DNA from: Leptospira hartskeerlii
GTDB lineage: Bacteria; Spirochaetota; Leptospiria; Leptospirales; Leptospiraceae
DNA length: 64,000 nucleotides
Direction of reading: 5' to 3'
Assembly: GCF_002811475.1 (NCBI RefSeq)
Contig: NZ_NPDL01000006.1
Location: 1-64,000, forward strand
Positions 14,583 through 22,618 of this stretch are shown piece by piece (position 1 is the first letter of the stretch; every line of letters starts with the position of its first letter). Made by a program: the position numbers and the translations under genes. The notes beneath the pieces were generated by a model, which worked only from the letters and a program-made list of their open reading frames with translations, was not told the DNA's origin and did not search any database.

Positions 14583-14612
14583 AGCTAACTTTTTGCTTCC
14601 GCTACTTTCGTA
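14583..14612 (+). repeat. attC-like fragment 17
   Basis: AGCTAACTTTTTGCTTCCGC resembles the R''-L'' start of a site (compare GGCTAACTTTCGCCTCAGC at 5923). No right half. It marks the last trace of the array. Confidence 0.35.
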
Positions 14613-14632
14613 ATTTTTATTCCAACCCAAAA

Positions 14633-15397
14633 TTACCAGTCTTGATTTGTAGTGTCCCAATTTCTCGGAGCCAACCAAAGTGCTTCTGCGATTGCCATTA
14701 ATCTTTTTGAGTCAGATTTAAAAATAGCAGTCATGACCTTAAAGGCTCTTGACATCTTCTGCAGTCGCCAGCTCACCACTGTATAGTTTTCTCCGATTTT
14801 CGGACGCTCTATAATCTTACCTCGTATTTTGCTTAATACGATTAACTGAGGCTCATCTAATACAGCCGAAAATCCACCGGGACAGTCCAAAGCACCCCAA
14901 ATCGCCGCGTCTCTAACAAGGCCATTCTCCGATGCAACCGTTTCGTCTGGAAGCCAATGTCCTGCCATAAGATTTTCAAATCCTATTTGTTCGGGAGCTG
15001 GGCCGACAAATATTCTCATTCCATCGCTTATTTCTCGCTTTGGACCGCATACAAAACATGTTGGAAATGGATGAGTTGTAAATCCCGGATAAAAGGCTGA
15101 GATCTTTTTTGTATCGTCCAAATCGGGAACTAAAGGTAATTTATATTCAGGAAAATCCTCGTACGTAATTGATTTCAGTGTTGCTAGAACTTTCTTCGAG
15201 TCGTCGTAGATTGCTCCTCGTTGTCCTTTTTCGGATTCTATAATAATGGATGTCTCAACAGGAGTTGGATTTAATAAACGTATTTCAGCTGCATTTGTTC
15301 TTACTGCTTCAACCAAAATGCCCGCAGTAAAACCACCGTTACCTGTTTTTGGTGGACCACAGAATCTTTGGGACAATACTGTATTATCAACTTTCAT
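14633..15397 (-). CDS. Hotdog-fold (thioesterase-like) protein
   Basis: 254 residues, cytoplasmic. The N-terminal part KTGNGGFTAGILVEAV and the central HPFPTCFVCGPKRE and GALDCPGGFSAV segments look like a double hotdog protein of the thioesterase superfamily. The family assignment is by overall pattern, not by a catalytic motif I can pinpoint, so substrate and activity remain open. Its ATG overlaps the stop of the upstream methyltransferase gene by 4 bp, so the two form one operon on the minus strand. The marR gene diverges from them. Confidence 0.6.
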   Translation of the reverse strand: MKVDNTVLSQRFCGPPKTGNGGFTAGILVEAVRTNAAEIRLLNPTPVETSIIIESEKGQRGAIYDDSKKVLATLKSITYEDFPEYKLPLVPDLDDTKKISAFYPGFTTHPFPTCFVCGPKREISDGMRIFVGPAPEQIGFENLMAGHWLPDETVASENGLVRDAAIWGALDCPGGFSAVLDEPQLIVLSKIRGKIIERPKIGENYTVVSWRLQKMSRAFKVMTAIFKSDSKRLMAIAEALWLAPRNWDTTNQDW

Positions 15398-16197
15398 ATT
15401 TCTTTCTCCGATTTAATATTTTGCTTTAGCTTAATAAAAGGTAAAAGTATAGGAACTGCTCGTTTATATTGCAGATACTTCTCTCCAAATATATGGACCA
15501 AATCTCTTTCTTCGAAGAATGTTCCTATAATGATGTAAAGTGTCAGGCCTGAAGAGAGAATGAGATGGCCTATATTCATAACCGGCGTACTCCATAGAAC
15601 CAAAATTATTCCGAGCATCATTGGATGGCGCACTAACTTATAAAGTGAAGGTGTAACGAACTCCGCAGCGTGTGGTTCGGTTTTTATAAGATAATTCCAG
15701 GCTTGCTTTAGTCCAAAAAGTTCAAAGTGATCAATCAAAAAAGTAGAGACAACTGCCAAGAGGATCCCTATTAAAAAAATGAAATGGATCACATACATCC
15801 AGAAGTTAGTTTTAATATTCCAAATCTCAAAATTGATCGGTTGCCATAGACATGAAAGTGCGATCAAAGTAATACTAGATATGAGAACGTAAAAACTTCT
15901 CTCGATCGGCAAGGGTATTATTCGACTAAAATATTTTTTGAAACCAGCCCTAGCCATAACGCTATGCGGGATCCCAAACATTGCTATTAAAGCAATATCT
16001 AAATAAATCGACCATACTAACTCGATCTGAAATTCGATTGCAATGACCTTCAAGAATTGAGTGGCATCAAGTAATCTGAGAATAAAAACCGTCATAGCAA
16101 AAAGGTAGATCATATAAGAAATCAAAGCGAATATTATATAAGTGATCCGTTTGAGCGTATTATCTGAAGACAAATTCACCTCCAAAATGCTTGGCAT
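15394..16197 (-). CDS. NnrU/ICMT-like membrane methyltransferase (MddA-like)
   Basis: Up to 267 residues with five to six hydrophobic helices. GIPHSVMARAGFKKY (about 94-108), LYKLVRHPMMLGIILVLWSTP (about 185-205) and FFEERDLVHIFGEKYLQYKRAVP (about 225-247) are features of isoprenylcysteine methyltransferase-like proteins, closest in my judgement to methanethiol S-methyltransferase (MddA) and NnrU. The start is uncertain. ATG at 16197 has no ribosome site and lies inside an operator-like palindrome; TTG at 16173 has GGAGG 5 nt upstream and is a good alternative (259 residues). Probably regulated by the divergent MarR. Confidence 0.75.
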   Translation of the reverse strand: MPSILEVNLSSDNTLKRITYIIFALISYMIYLFAMTVFILRLLDATQFLKVIAIEFQIELVWSIYLDIALIAMFGIPHSVMARAGFKKYFSRIIPLPIERSFYVLISSITLIALSCLWQPINFEIWNIKTNFWMYVIHFIFLIGILLAVVSTFLIDHFELFGLKQAWNYLIKTEPHAAEFVTPSLYKLVRHPMMLGIILVLWSTPVMNIGHLILSSGLTLYIIIGTFFEERDLVHIFGEKYLQYKRAVPILLPFIKLKQNIKSEKEI

Positions 16198-16206
16198 TCA
16201 AAGCAT
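16187..16206. promoter_or_regulatory. Palindromic operator candidate O1 (MarR)
   Basis: ATGCTT-8-AAGCAT, with further inner pairs. The same motif CTTGG[CT]ATTCAAAG recurs at 16291-16312. The pair lies in the divergent region between the methyltransferase gene and marR. Confidence 0.6.
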
Positions 16207-16290
16207 TCTAAAAATTCTCAATTAAGCTAAAAAACGGTTAACCGTCATTGTAAAGAATAAATTATAGAAACTTTCTCGTTGATTGAGAAT

Positions 16291-16312
16291 ATTGCTTGGT
16301 ATTCAAAGTAAT
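16291..16312. promoter_or_regulatory. Palindromic operator candidate O2 (MarR)
   Basis: ATTGCTT...AAGTAAT palindrome with core CTTGGTATTCAAAG, 54 bp upstream of the marR ATG. It matches O1 at 12 of 14 core positions. Confidence 0.6.
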
Positions 16313-16365
16313 ATTTTGATATATAAAACTGTTCAGTATGAGCAGTTAAGGAGAATGGAAAAAGA

Positions 16366-16782
16366 ATGAAACAAGACAGACTGTTAGTCTTAATTACGGT
16401 ATTACGAGATCAAATTTTAGACGAAGTGAAAAAAGATTATTTACGTTTCGGACTGACGAATATTACCCCTGCGATGGGTGCTGTTCTTTGTGCTCTCAAA
16501 AGCGATCGTCCGCAATCTATGAAAGAAATAGCAAAACAGATTTTTAGAGACCAGTCTAGCGTTACCCCGTTAGTACAAAAGCTGATCGATTTAAATCTTG
16601 CGATTCAAGAGCGCTCATCCATCGACGCAAGAGAGTCCCAGGTTAGACTAACGACTTCCGGAAAAAATACACGTTTGAAAATAATTCGTGCGGGCAGAAA
16701 AATGAATGCACGTTTATATCGAGGAATGTCAGCAGTTGATAGGAAGAATCTGATTTCGTTGTTGGCTCAATTAAAAAAATAA
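16366..16782 (+). CDS. MarR-family transcriptional regulator
   Basis: 138 residues with the MarR winged helix: helices around ITPAMGAVLCALKSD and SMKEIAKQIFRDQSSVTPLVQKLIDLNLAIQERSSIDARESQVRLTTSGKN (about 50-105), including the wing's D-x-R-x3-V-x-LT. GGAGAATGG precedes the ATG. Members repress their own and neighbouring genes and respond to small molecules. Two matching palindromes in the divergent promoter region support control of the methyltransferase/hotdog operon. No cysteines suggest it is not a thiol-redox sensor. Confidence 0.9.
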   Translation: MKQDRLLVLITVLRDQILDEVKKDYLRFGLTNITPAMGAVLCALKSDRPQSMKEIAKQIFRDQSSVTPLVQKLIDLNLAIQERSSIDARESQVRLTTSGKNTRLKIIRAGRKMNARLYRGMSAVDRKNLISLLAQLKK

Positions 16783-16830
16783 GTAATCATCATATACTGC
16801 CTATTAGTCTAGGGCAGCTCAATATCTCTT

Positions 16831-17427
16831 TTAAAAACTTCCAGTCTCGACCTTTCCTGCACGCTTATAATTCGCAATAATGACTCCATTCGGAGAGATT
16901 TGGCTTTCAGTCACTTTGAACATTGCTGGGATTGCACCATCTACAAATAATTTTTTCCCACTGCCCAATGTTAGAGGGTATATTTTTAGCCAGAACTCAT
17001 CAACTAAATCATGTTTCATGAGTGTCTGAACGAGGTTTGCACTTCCGTAAACGTGTAAGTCTGGTCCTTCTTCTTGCTTGAGTTTGCGGATTTTTTCTAC
17101 AATGTCTCCGCTTAAAAATACGGAGGGCTTCCATTCACTAGAAGTCAGAGTATTCGAGGCAACGTATTTCGTTGCTTTCATTACTGGAGGCCAAAAGTCA
17201 GAATGTTTCGGCCAGTAGGGTGCCCAAATATCAAAGGTCTTGCGTCCTAATAGCAGATCAAATGGTACGTTCATCTGCTTCTCCATGACTGTTCCAGTAA
17301 GATCATCAAAAATCGGAACCTGCCATCCGCCATATGCAAAGCCGTTACTAGTATCTTCTTCAGGCCCGCCTGGGGCTTGTATGACTCCATCGAGAGTTAG
17401 GAATTCGAGTACAATAATTTTTCTCAT
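16831..17427 (-). CDS. RibD C-terminal/dihydrofolate reductase-like protein
   Basis: 198 residues from the ATG at 17427 ([25 protein letters not shown]). The 17460 frame would add an unsupported 11 residues. The RibD_C/DHFR-like fold is shown by [16 protein letters not shown] (about 62-77), [46 protein letters not shown] (about 134-171). These proteins are NADPH-binding reductases of unknown substrate, common in bacteria as stand-alone genes. They are not true folate enzymes by default. Tail-to-tail with marR. Confidence 0.88.
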   Translation of the reverse strand: MRKIIVLEFLTLDGVIQAPGGPEEDTSNGFAYGGWQVPIFDDLTGTVMEKQMNVPFDLLLGRKTFDIWAPYWPKHSDFWPPVMKATKYVASNTLTSSEWKPSVFLSGDIVEKIRKLKQEEGPDLHVYGSANLVQTLMKHDLVDEFWLKIYPLTLGSGKKLFVDGAIPAMFKVTESQISPNGVIIANYKRAGKVETGSF

Positions 17428-17613
17428 AGCGAAGTTCCTTGTATAGTTTATTGCGCGCAATTTTAAGAAGAAAATTCTTACAAGTCAATATCATTTAGCA
17501 ACGATCTTCTGTTGTCTTCGTCACGAATATCTTACTGATCGGGACACAAATTTTGTTATGCGGATAGGCCTAGTATGTATAGGATCGGACAAACTTAGTG
17601 TTGGAGGTCATCA

Positions 17614-17994
17614 ATGAAACGAGTTACAGGTATCGGTGGGATCTTTTTCAGTGCTAAGGATCCTGCAAAATTAGGTTCCTGGTACAAAACTCATTTGGGC
17701 ATAGATGTCCAGAGTTGGGGTGGCGCAGCATTTCGTTGGGCTGATGCTTCGGGTAATCCTACAAATGGTACGACTGCTTGGTCAGTTGGAGATGGTTCTT
17801 ATTTCGCACCGAGTAATTCTACCTTTATGGTTAACTATCGAGTAGAGGATCTACATGGGCTCTTGAAAGTTCTTCGAGAAGAAGGTTGTCAAGTGTTGGA
17901 GAAGGTGGAAGAATCCGAATATGGAATATTCGGCTGGGTTATGGATCCGGAAGGAAACAAGGTTGAGCTATGGCAGCCACCGGCAGGTCAATAA
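17614..17994 (+). CDS. VOC (glyoxalase/bleomycin-resistance fold) protein
   Basis: 126 residues with paired beta-alpha-beta-beta-beta modules: GIGGIFFSAKDPAKLGSWYKTHLGI at the start and YGIFGWVMDPEGNKVELWQPP at the end, where the final Glu is a usual metal ligand. GGAGG lies upstream of the ATG. The family includes glyoxalases, dioxygenases and binding proteins; the substrate is not evident. Followed by a convergent hairpin at 18009-18046. Confidence 0.88.
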   Translation: MKRVTGIGGIFFSAKDPAKLGSWYKTHLGIDVQSWGGAAFRWADASGNPTNGTTAWSVGDGSYFAPSNSTFMVNYRVEDLHGLLKVLREEGCQVLEKVEESEYGIFGWVMDPEGNKVELWQPPAGQ

Positions 17995-18008
17995 CTATAT
18001 CATAATGA

Positions 18009-18046
18009 AAAGGCAGCAAGTATTCAACCAAATATATGCTGCCTTT
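18009..18046. terminator. Bidirectional terminator between convergent genes
   Basis: AAAGGCAGCA (18009-18018) and TGCTGCCTTT (18037-18046) form a perfect 10-bp stem between the stops of the VOC gene (17994) and the SRPBCC gene (18079), with short A and T tracts on the outer sides. T-runs are short. Confidence 0.65.
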
Positions 18047-18078
18047 GATAGTAAGTTCGAACTACAAACTAAGTCGAG

Positions 18079-18495
18079 TTAATTAGCCTCAGTATACTTT
18101 CTAAAGTTATCAAGTATTGCCTGCCAACCACCTCTTTGCATCTCAACTGGATTTTGTGATTCAGGATCGAAACTTACCGTTACAAGAGTTATATTATCTT
18201 TATTCTCAAAGTTGACCGTTGCCTTCCTGCCATCTCCCATCGTATAACTAAAATTTTCCTGATCGACGACTGTGTCGTAAATTGCTTCAAACTCGAAGCC
18301 AAAACTCCCATCTTTAGCTTCCATTCTCGCGCTATACTTACCGCCTGGTCTCATGTCATTCTTTGCCCAAGGACATTGCCAATCGTCGGTTGCAAAATTC
18401 CATTTGATAATATGCTGAGGGTCAGTGTAGTAGTCCCAGACTTTCTTAGTGTCTGCTGCAATCGTAGATTGAATGGTGATTTGTTTTGAGTCCAT
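18079..18495 (-). CDS. SRPBCC/AHSA1-family protein
   Basis: 138 residues from the ATG at 18495 (MDSKQITIQSTIAADTKKVWDYYTDPQHIIKWNFATDDWQ). The pattern of an N-terminal strand, the VWDYYTDPQHIIKWN helix, the PGGKYSARMEAKDGSF turn and the C-terminal GGWQAILDNFRKYTEAN helix is that of the AHSA1/activator-of-Hsp90-like START family. A longer frame to 18618 overlaps the divergent yjbR gene. Function unknown; probably small-molecule binding. Confidence 0.88.
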   Translation of the reverse strand: MDSKQITIQSTIAADTKKVWDYYTDPQHIIKWNFATDDWQCPWAKNDMRPGGKYSARMEAKDGSFGFEFEAIYDTVVDQENFSYTMGDGRKATVNFENKDNITLVTVSFDPESQNPVEMQRGGWQAILDNFRKYTEAN

Positions 18496-18601
18496 TTTAG
18501 GGAATCTAACAGATTTCGTACTGTATAGGAAAGCATTTTCGGCATCATTTAATGTCGTTTTGTTGAAAAATCGATTATGGACTTGTGAGCGAATAACCTC
18601 A

Positions 18602-18976
18602 ATGATAACCTTAGACAAAGTAAGAAAACTTGCATTAGCTCTTCCCGAAGCAAAAGAAGAACCTCATTTCGAAAAGATTTCTTTCAGAGTGAGTAAGAAA
18701 ATTTTTGCAACAGTTGATCAGGAGAATAAGAAGATTGTTCTTAAGTTTGATCAGAACGACCAGGACTTTTTCTCCGCAGCATCGAAGGGTTCCGTTTATC
18801 CGATAGAAAATAAATGGGGGCAGCAGGGATGGACTTGCGTTGAAATGAAATCAACCGATTTGGCTTTATTCAAAGATATGTTAGTCGTTTCTTATTGTGG
18901 TGTTGCCCCAAAAAGACTTGTAGAAGTGGTCCGGCAAAATTCACAATATCTTAAAAAGAATAAATTCAACTTATAA
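18602..18976 (+). CDS. MmcQ/YjbR family DNA-binding-like protein
   Basis: 124 residues from the ATG at 18602 (MITLDKVRKLALALPEAKEEPHFEKISFRVSKKIFATVD). This is the standard YjbR/MmcQ beginning (LALPEA-x-E-x-PHF), continued by WGQQGWTCVEMKS and a short C-terminal YCGVAPKRLVEVVRQN. The family adopts a CyaY-like fold; cellular role unknown. The next gene, a DUF1801 protein, begins 8 bp downstream, so they are probably co-transcribed. Confidence 0.9.
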   Translation: MITLDKVRKLALALPEAKEEPHFEKISFRVSKKIFATVDQENKKIVLKFDQNDQDFFSAASKGSVYPIENKWGQQGWTCVEMKSTDLALFKDMLVVSYCGVAPKRLVEVVRQNSQYLKKNKFNL

Positions 18977-18983
18977 GAGTTAC

Positions 18984-19406
18984 ATGAGCATCGAAACTAT
19001 TTCGAATAATAATTCATATATGGATAAGACAAAAAGCGCATTCAAATCGATTGACGAGTACATCAAAACTTTTCCGAAAGAGGTTCAGTCCATTCTTCAG
19101 GAACTTAGAAAAGTGATCCAAGAGGAGGCTCCGGAAGCAAGTGGGAAGATCAGTTATCAGATCCCGACTTTCTATCTAAACGGGAATCTGGTACATTTTG
19201 CTGCTTATAAAAACCATATCGGTTTTTATCCTGGGGCAAGCGGCATCTCTAAATTTAAGAAAGAAATTGATAAATATAAAAATGCAAAGGGTTCCGTTCA
19301 ATTTCCGATCGATCAACCATTACCTTTTGATCTGGTCCGTAAGATTGTAAAATTCAGAGTTGGCGAATTTAAGAAGAAGGTCCCTAAAAAAACAAAAAAG
19401 AAATAA
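18984..19406 (+). CDS. DUF1801 (YdhG-like) protein
   Basis: 140 residues. The DUF1801 core is clear: SIDEYIKTFPKEVQSILQELRKVIQEEAPEASGKISYQIPTFYLNGNLVHFAAYKNHIGFYPG (about 22-85). A Lys-rich tail (KKKVPKKTKKK) follows. Members include the YdhG iron-chaperone-like proteins; function uncertain. ATG at 18984 or at 19020 could be the start. Second DUF1801 gene in the window at 22657. Confidence 0.88.
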   Translation: MSIETISNNNSYMDKTKSAFKSIDEYIKTFPKEVQSILQELRKVIQEEAPEASGKISYQIPTFYLNGNLVHFAAYKNHIGFYPGASGISKFKKEIDKYKNAKGSVQFPIDQPLPFDLVRKIVKFRVGEFKKKVPKKTKKK

Positions 19407-19535
19407 TTTCCAAGATCCGTCGGTGTTGAGTGGTCGTCTTTGTGACAATTTTGATCATCGCAGAATCGATTTAAAATTCTTGAATTTTTCCACTGAAGAT
19501 TCCAAAATTGCCCTCTCATTTGGAGGAAATATAGA

Positions 19536-19940
19536 ATGGGATCTGAAAATGTTTCGAAAGGCCAGCTTTGGACCGGTCGAGTACTTAGCGGGTTAGTTAT
19601 ACTTTTTCTGCTCTTTGATGGAGTAATAAAATTTTTCTTAGACAAACTTCCGCCGGAAGCTCAAGCAGAAGGAGCTAAACTTGGCTATCCACCTGAAGTA
19701 ATGCCTTACTTGGGAACTGTTCTGATCGTAAGCACTTTGTTATATGCTTTTCCTAGAACTGCAGTGCTAGGAGCGACCTTGCTCACTGGTTATTTAGGTG
19801 GCGCTGTTGCTACGCATGTTCGTGTCTTAAATCCTTTAGGCTCTCATATTCTATTTCCGATTTATTTGGGAATTATTCTATGGGCTGGCTTGTATCTCAG
19901 ATTTCCTAAACTGAGAGAAATCACTCCTTTACAGAAATAA
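19536..19940 (+). CDS. DoxX-like membrane protein
   Basis: 134 residues with four hydrophobic helices: VLSGLVILFLLFDGVIKFF (about 17-35), VMPYLGTVLIVSTLLYAFP (about 55-73), AVLGATLLTGYLGGAVATHV (about 76-95) and ILFPIYLGIILWAGLYLR (about 104-121). The arrangement and the RVLNPLGSH loop match DoxX-like proteins found with stress genes. GGAGG-like GGAGGAAAT lies before the ATG. A distant relative is encoded at 26973-27365. Confidence 0.85.
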   Translation: MGSENVSKGQLWTGRVLSGLVILFLLFDGVIKFFLDKLPPEAQAEGAKLGYPPEVMPYLGTVLIVSTLLYAFPRTAVLGATLLTGYLGGAVATHVRVLNPLGSHILFPIYLGIILWAGLYLRFPKLREITPLQK

Positions 19941-19972
19941 ATTGAGAAGTCACGATGTAGATAATCTATGAA

Positions 19973-20623
19973 ATGAAAAATTTGCATCGTGACTGTTCTA
20001 CCGATTTGAAGTATAAATCCTTAATATTCTATTTTCTATTCTTATGTGTTGGTTGTGGTACAACGATACAAGTTGTCCAAGATCCTTTTAGAGATATTAT
20101 AGTCGTCAAAATGGATATGGATCATGAAGCTAAGGTGGACAACCCGAACAAAAGTGTTTATTCTTACGGCGGTCAATATGCTAAAGAAATTAAGAACGGG
20201 GTGATTTCCCAGATCACTTTAATTATTAGGATCCAGGGTTCTGAAACTCTTGCCGCTCTTGGACCTGAGGCTTACATAAAAATTGATCGTAAATCTACGA
20301 AACTATTTTTATCCGACTCTAATTATTCAACAAATCAAGTGACTGTTCGCACTCAGGTTCCAGCAAATATGGGACCCGGGATCGGTTTCGGATATGGCTA
20401 CAGTGCTGTTCCTGCGACTAGTACCAGAACTTCTACCTTAACTACTAATATTCTTTCCGGTAAATTGACTTTTACGAAAGAAATGGAGAACGATATTCTT
20501 TCTGCGAAATCACTTCAATATAGATTGTATAGCGCGAATGACGCGATCGATCTATTTGTTTCCGACTCACAACTCGAAATTATCCAAAAGTTTATTAAGA
20601 ATAGGGGAGAAGTCCAAAAATAA
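19973..20623 (+). CDS. Leptospiral lipoprotein of unknown function
   Basis: 216 residues. A hydrophobic leader LIFYFLFLCVGCGTT gives a lipobox (about Cys28). The mature protein is rich in beta-strand-like sequence and has a Gly/Tyr-rich MGPGIGFGYGYSAVPAT segment (about 128-144) followed by a Thr-rich stretch. I know no enzymatic motif. It probably sits in the inner or outer membrane leaflet. Ends 5 bp from the convergent XRE gene. Confidence 0.75.
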   Translation: MKNLHRDCSTDLKYKSLIFYFLFLCVGCGTTIQVVQDPFRDIIVVKMDMDHEAKVDNPNKSVYSYGGQYAKEIKNGVISQITLIIRIQGSETLAALGPEAYIKIDRKSTKLFLSDSNYSTNQVTVRTQVPANMGPGIGFGYGYSAVPATSTRTSTLTTNILSGKLTFTKEMENDILSAKSLQYRLYSANDAIDLFVSDSQLEIIQKFIKNRGEVQK

Positions 20624-20627
20624 GTTT

Positions 20628-20858
20628 TTACTTTTGAGAGAATGCCGAGAAGAAATACATCGCTGGTTTATCGTATAATTGATACAACTTTAAGAATATT
20701 TCTACTTCTAAAGATATTTTTCCGGATTCTACTTTAGAAATGAAACTTTGACTGGTTCCGATCTTTTGGGCGACCTCTGATTGGCTCAGTCCCGCTTCGA
20801 TCCTTGCCTGTTTCAGGGACTTTACGAATTTTTTCTTTTGTCGCTCCGTTACTTTCAA
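20628..20858 (-). CDS. XRE-family helix-turn-helix protein
   Basis: 76 residues consisting almost only of a Cro/C1-type HTH: FVKSLKQARIEAGLSQSEVAQKIGTSQSFISKVESGKISLEVEIFLKLYQLY (about 11-62). There is no toxin or effector domain attached and no toxin gene adjacent, so it is a stand-alone regulator. The neighbour ends tail-to-tail with it. Confidence 0.88.
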   Translation of the reverse strand: MKVTERQKKKFVKSLKQARIEAGLSQSEVAQKIGTSQSFISKVESGKISLEVEIFLKLYQLYDKPAMYFFSAFSQK

Positions 20859-21054
20859 GGATCTGCCTGGTTTACCAACTTAGTGATAAATCTAGGATTT
20901 TTGCGATTCTAATTTTGATCTTCCTCCGGAATCTTCATTTTCGTTAATATTGCCCTCCGATTTATTCCAAGTTCTCCTTAAAATTTCTTGCCTCAATCTT
21001 CCTTTCTTTTTTAACTCCATTACATACAAATCCTAAAACTTTTGGTCCTGAACT

Positions 21055-22608
21055 ATGACCCAAGAATTAGAACTTAGGCTTTTGCCTGAGATCGCCGAAC
21101 AATCGGATCTGCTCACAGAATATATTTCCAAATCCAAAAAGATCTCTTTGTCGGATATAAAACATATCGAGGTCTTAAATCATTCTATCGACGCTAGACA
21201 AAAAACTGTCTTCGTCAATCTCAAAGTTCGAGTTTATATTAACGAAGAATTTGTCGCGGAGCAGATCCATCTACCTGACTATCCGAATGTCGGAAATTCA
21301 AAAGAAGTGATCGTTATCGGTGCGGGACCTGCTGGTCTATTCTCCGCATTAGAATTGATCCAATCCGGTTTAAGACCTATCGTTCTGGAAAGAGGAAAGG
21401 ATGTTAAATCAAGACCGAAAGATCTTCAGAATATCAATGCGCATCATATCGTAGATGAGGATTCCAATTATTGTTTTGGGGAAGGTGGAGCGGGTACTTA
21501 TTCCGACGGTAAACTTTATACTAGGTCCAAAAAAAGAGGGAATGTCCGTCGTATTTTAGAATTGCTTGTAGGTTTTGGAGCAAATTCTAATATTCTAATA
21601 GAGGCTCATCCTCATATAGGGACCAACAAACTTCCAAGCATTGTTCGCAAAATGAGGGAAACGATCCAAGAAAGAGGTGGAGAAGTTCATTTCAACCAAA
21701 GAGTGACTGATCTCATCTTAGAAGGAAATTCTATAAAAGGTGTTATCACGAAGAATGGGGATCGTTTTCTTTCCGACAAAGTGATTTTGGCAACAGGGCA
21801 TTCTGCTAGGGATATATTCGAATTATTACATCATAAAGGAATAGAGATCCATTTAAAACCGCTCGCAGTTGGAGTCAGGGTAGAACATAAACAATCCTTA
21901 ATAGACTCCATTCAATACAGCTGCGCGGATAGAGGACCTTATCTTCCCCCTTCTCCTTATAGTATCGTAAAACAGATCCAGGGAAGAGGAGTGTATTCTT
22001 TTTGTATGTGTCCCGGAGGAGTGATCGCAGCCTGTGCTACAAAACCAGGGGAGATTGTGACTAACGGATGGTCTTCTTCCAAAAGAGCGAGACCAACGGC
22101 GAATTCAGGGATTGTTGTCGAACTTCGGCAAGAGGATTTTCTTCCTTTCCAAAAGTTTGGACCTTTGGCTGCGATGGAATTCCAAAGAGAGATAGAACAA
22201 AAGGCTTGGATTGCCGGAGGAAAAACCCAGACTGCTCCGGCTACAAGACTTGCTGATTTTGTAGAAGGTAAAATTTCTTCCGATCTTCCTAAAACTTCTT
22301 ATCCACCTGGGATTATTTCAGCGGATCTTTCTAACGTTCTTCCTAAATTTGTAATGAAGGCATTGCAAGATGGATTCAAAGAATTTAATAAATCAATGAA
22401 AGGATATCTAACTAACGAAGCTGTGGTTCATGCTCCTGAGACTAGGACTTCTTCTCCTGTTAGTATTCCCAGGGATCCGGAAACTTTGGAACATATTCGT
22501 ATCAAAGGTTTATATCCTTGCGGAGAAGGAGCCGGATATGCAGGCGGGATCGTATCCGCGGCGATGGATGGGATCAGATGTGCACAGGCCTGCGCGGTTA
22601 GTATTTAG
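21055..22608 (+). CDS. NAD(P)/FAD-dependent dehydrogenase (COG2509 type)
   Basis: 517 residues. A ferredoxin-like N-terminal part (about 1-85) precedes the FAD-binding Rossmann motif VIVIGAGPAGLFSALELIQSGLRPIVLERG (about 89-118). Further signatures are FGEGGAGTYSDGKLYTRSKKRG (about 142-163), ILATGHSARDIFELL and the C-terminal GLYPCGEGAGYAGGIVSAAMDGIR (about 485-508). This is the COG2509 uncharacterised FAD dehydrogenase family, of normal length. Electron partner and substrate are unknown. Confidence 0.92.
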   Translation: MTQELELRLLPEIAEQSDLLTEYISKSKKISLSDIKHIEVLNHSIDARQKTVFVNLKVRVYINEEFVAEQIHLPDYPNVGNSKEVIVIGAGPAGLFSALELIQSGLRPIVLERGKDVKSRPKDLQNINAHHIVDEDSNYCFGEGGAGTYSDGKLYTRSKKRGNVRRILELLVGFGANSNILIEAHPHIGTNKLPSIVRKMRETIQERGGEVHFNQRVTDLILEGNSIKGVITKNGDRFLSDKVILATGHSARDIFELLHHKGIEIHLKPLAVGVRVEHKQSLIDSIQYSCADRGPYLPPSPYSIVKQIQGRGVYSFCMCPGGVIAACATKPGEIVTNGWSSSKRARPTANSGIVVELRQEDFLPFQKFGPLAAMEFQREIEQKAWIAGGKTQTAPATRLADFVEGKISSDLPKTSYPPGIISADLSNVLPKFVMKALQDGFKEFNKSMKGYLTNEAVVHAPETRTSSPVSIPRDPETLEHIRIKGLYPCGEGAGYAGGIVSAAMDGIRCAQACAVSI

Positions 22609-22618
22609 AATATTGGGA

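Larger units (their letters stand above)
46..14612 (+). mobile_element. Chromosomal integron gene-cassette array (no integrase in window)
   Basis: Recurrent related palindromic sites separate short, uniformly + strand genes. Each intact site begins with RYYYAAC (R'') and ends with GTTRRRY (R'), the signature of integron attC sites; intact examples end at 198, 1041, 2080, 2495, 3356, 5164, 6046, 6633 and 7376. For five cassettes the R'' box at the end is the exact reverse complement of the cassette's own first bases (for example TTATCC at 2075 with GGATAAC at 2354), as expected of units that were once circular. From 8183 onward the sites lose R'' or R' and become remnants. No tyrosine recombinase is encoded here, so the window shows either the distal part of an integron whose intI lies to the left or an integrase-less cluster. 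The right limit is approximate. Confidence 0.9.

Noticed and set aside
1..14600. Integron integrase or transposase gene
   Set aside because: No tyrosine recombinase or transposase motif is found in any frame of the array part of the window.
16797..16817. CTGCC...GGCAG hairpin between marR and the RibD-like gene
   Set aside because: Only a 5-bp stem; not enough to call a terminator.
19360..19596. 78-codon frame between DUF1801 and DoxX genes
   Set aside because: Overlaps both neighbours, lacks a ribosome site and has no family resemblance.
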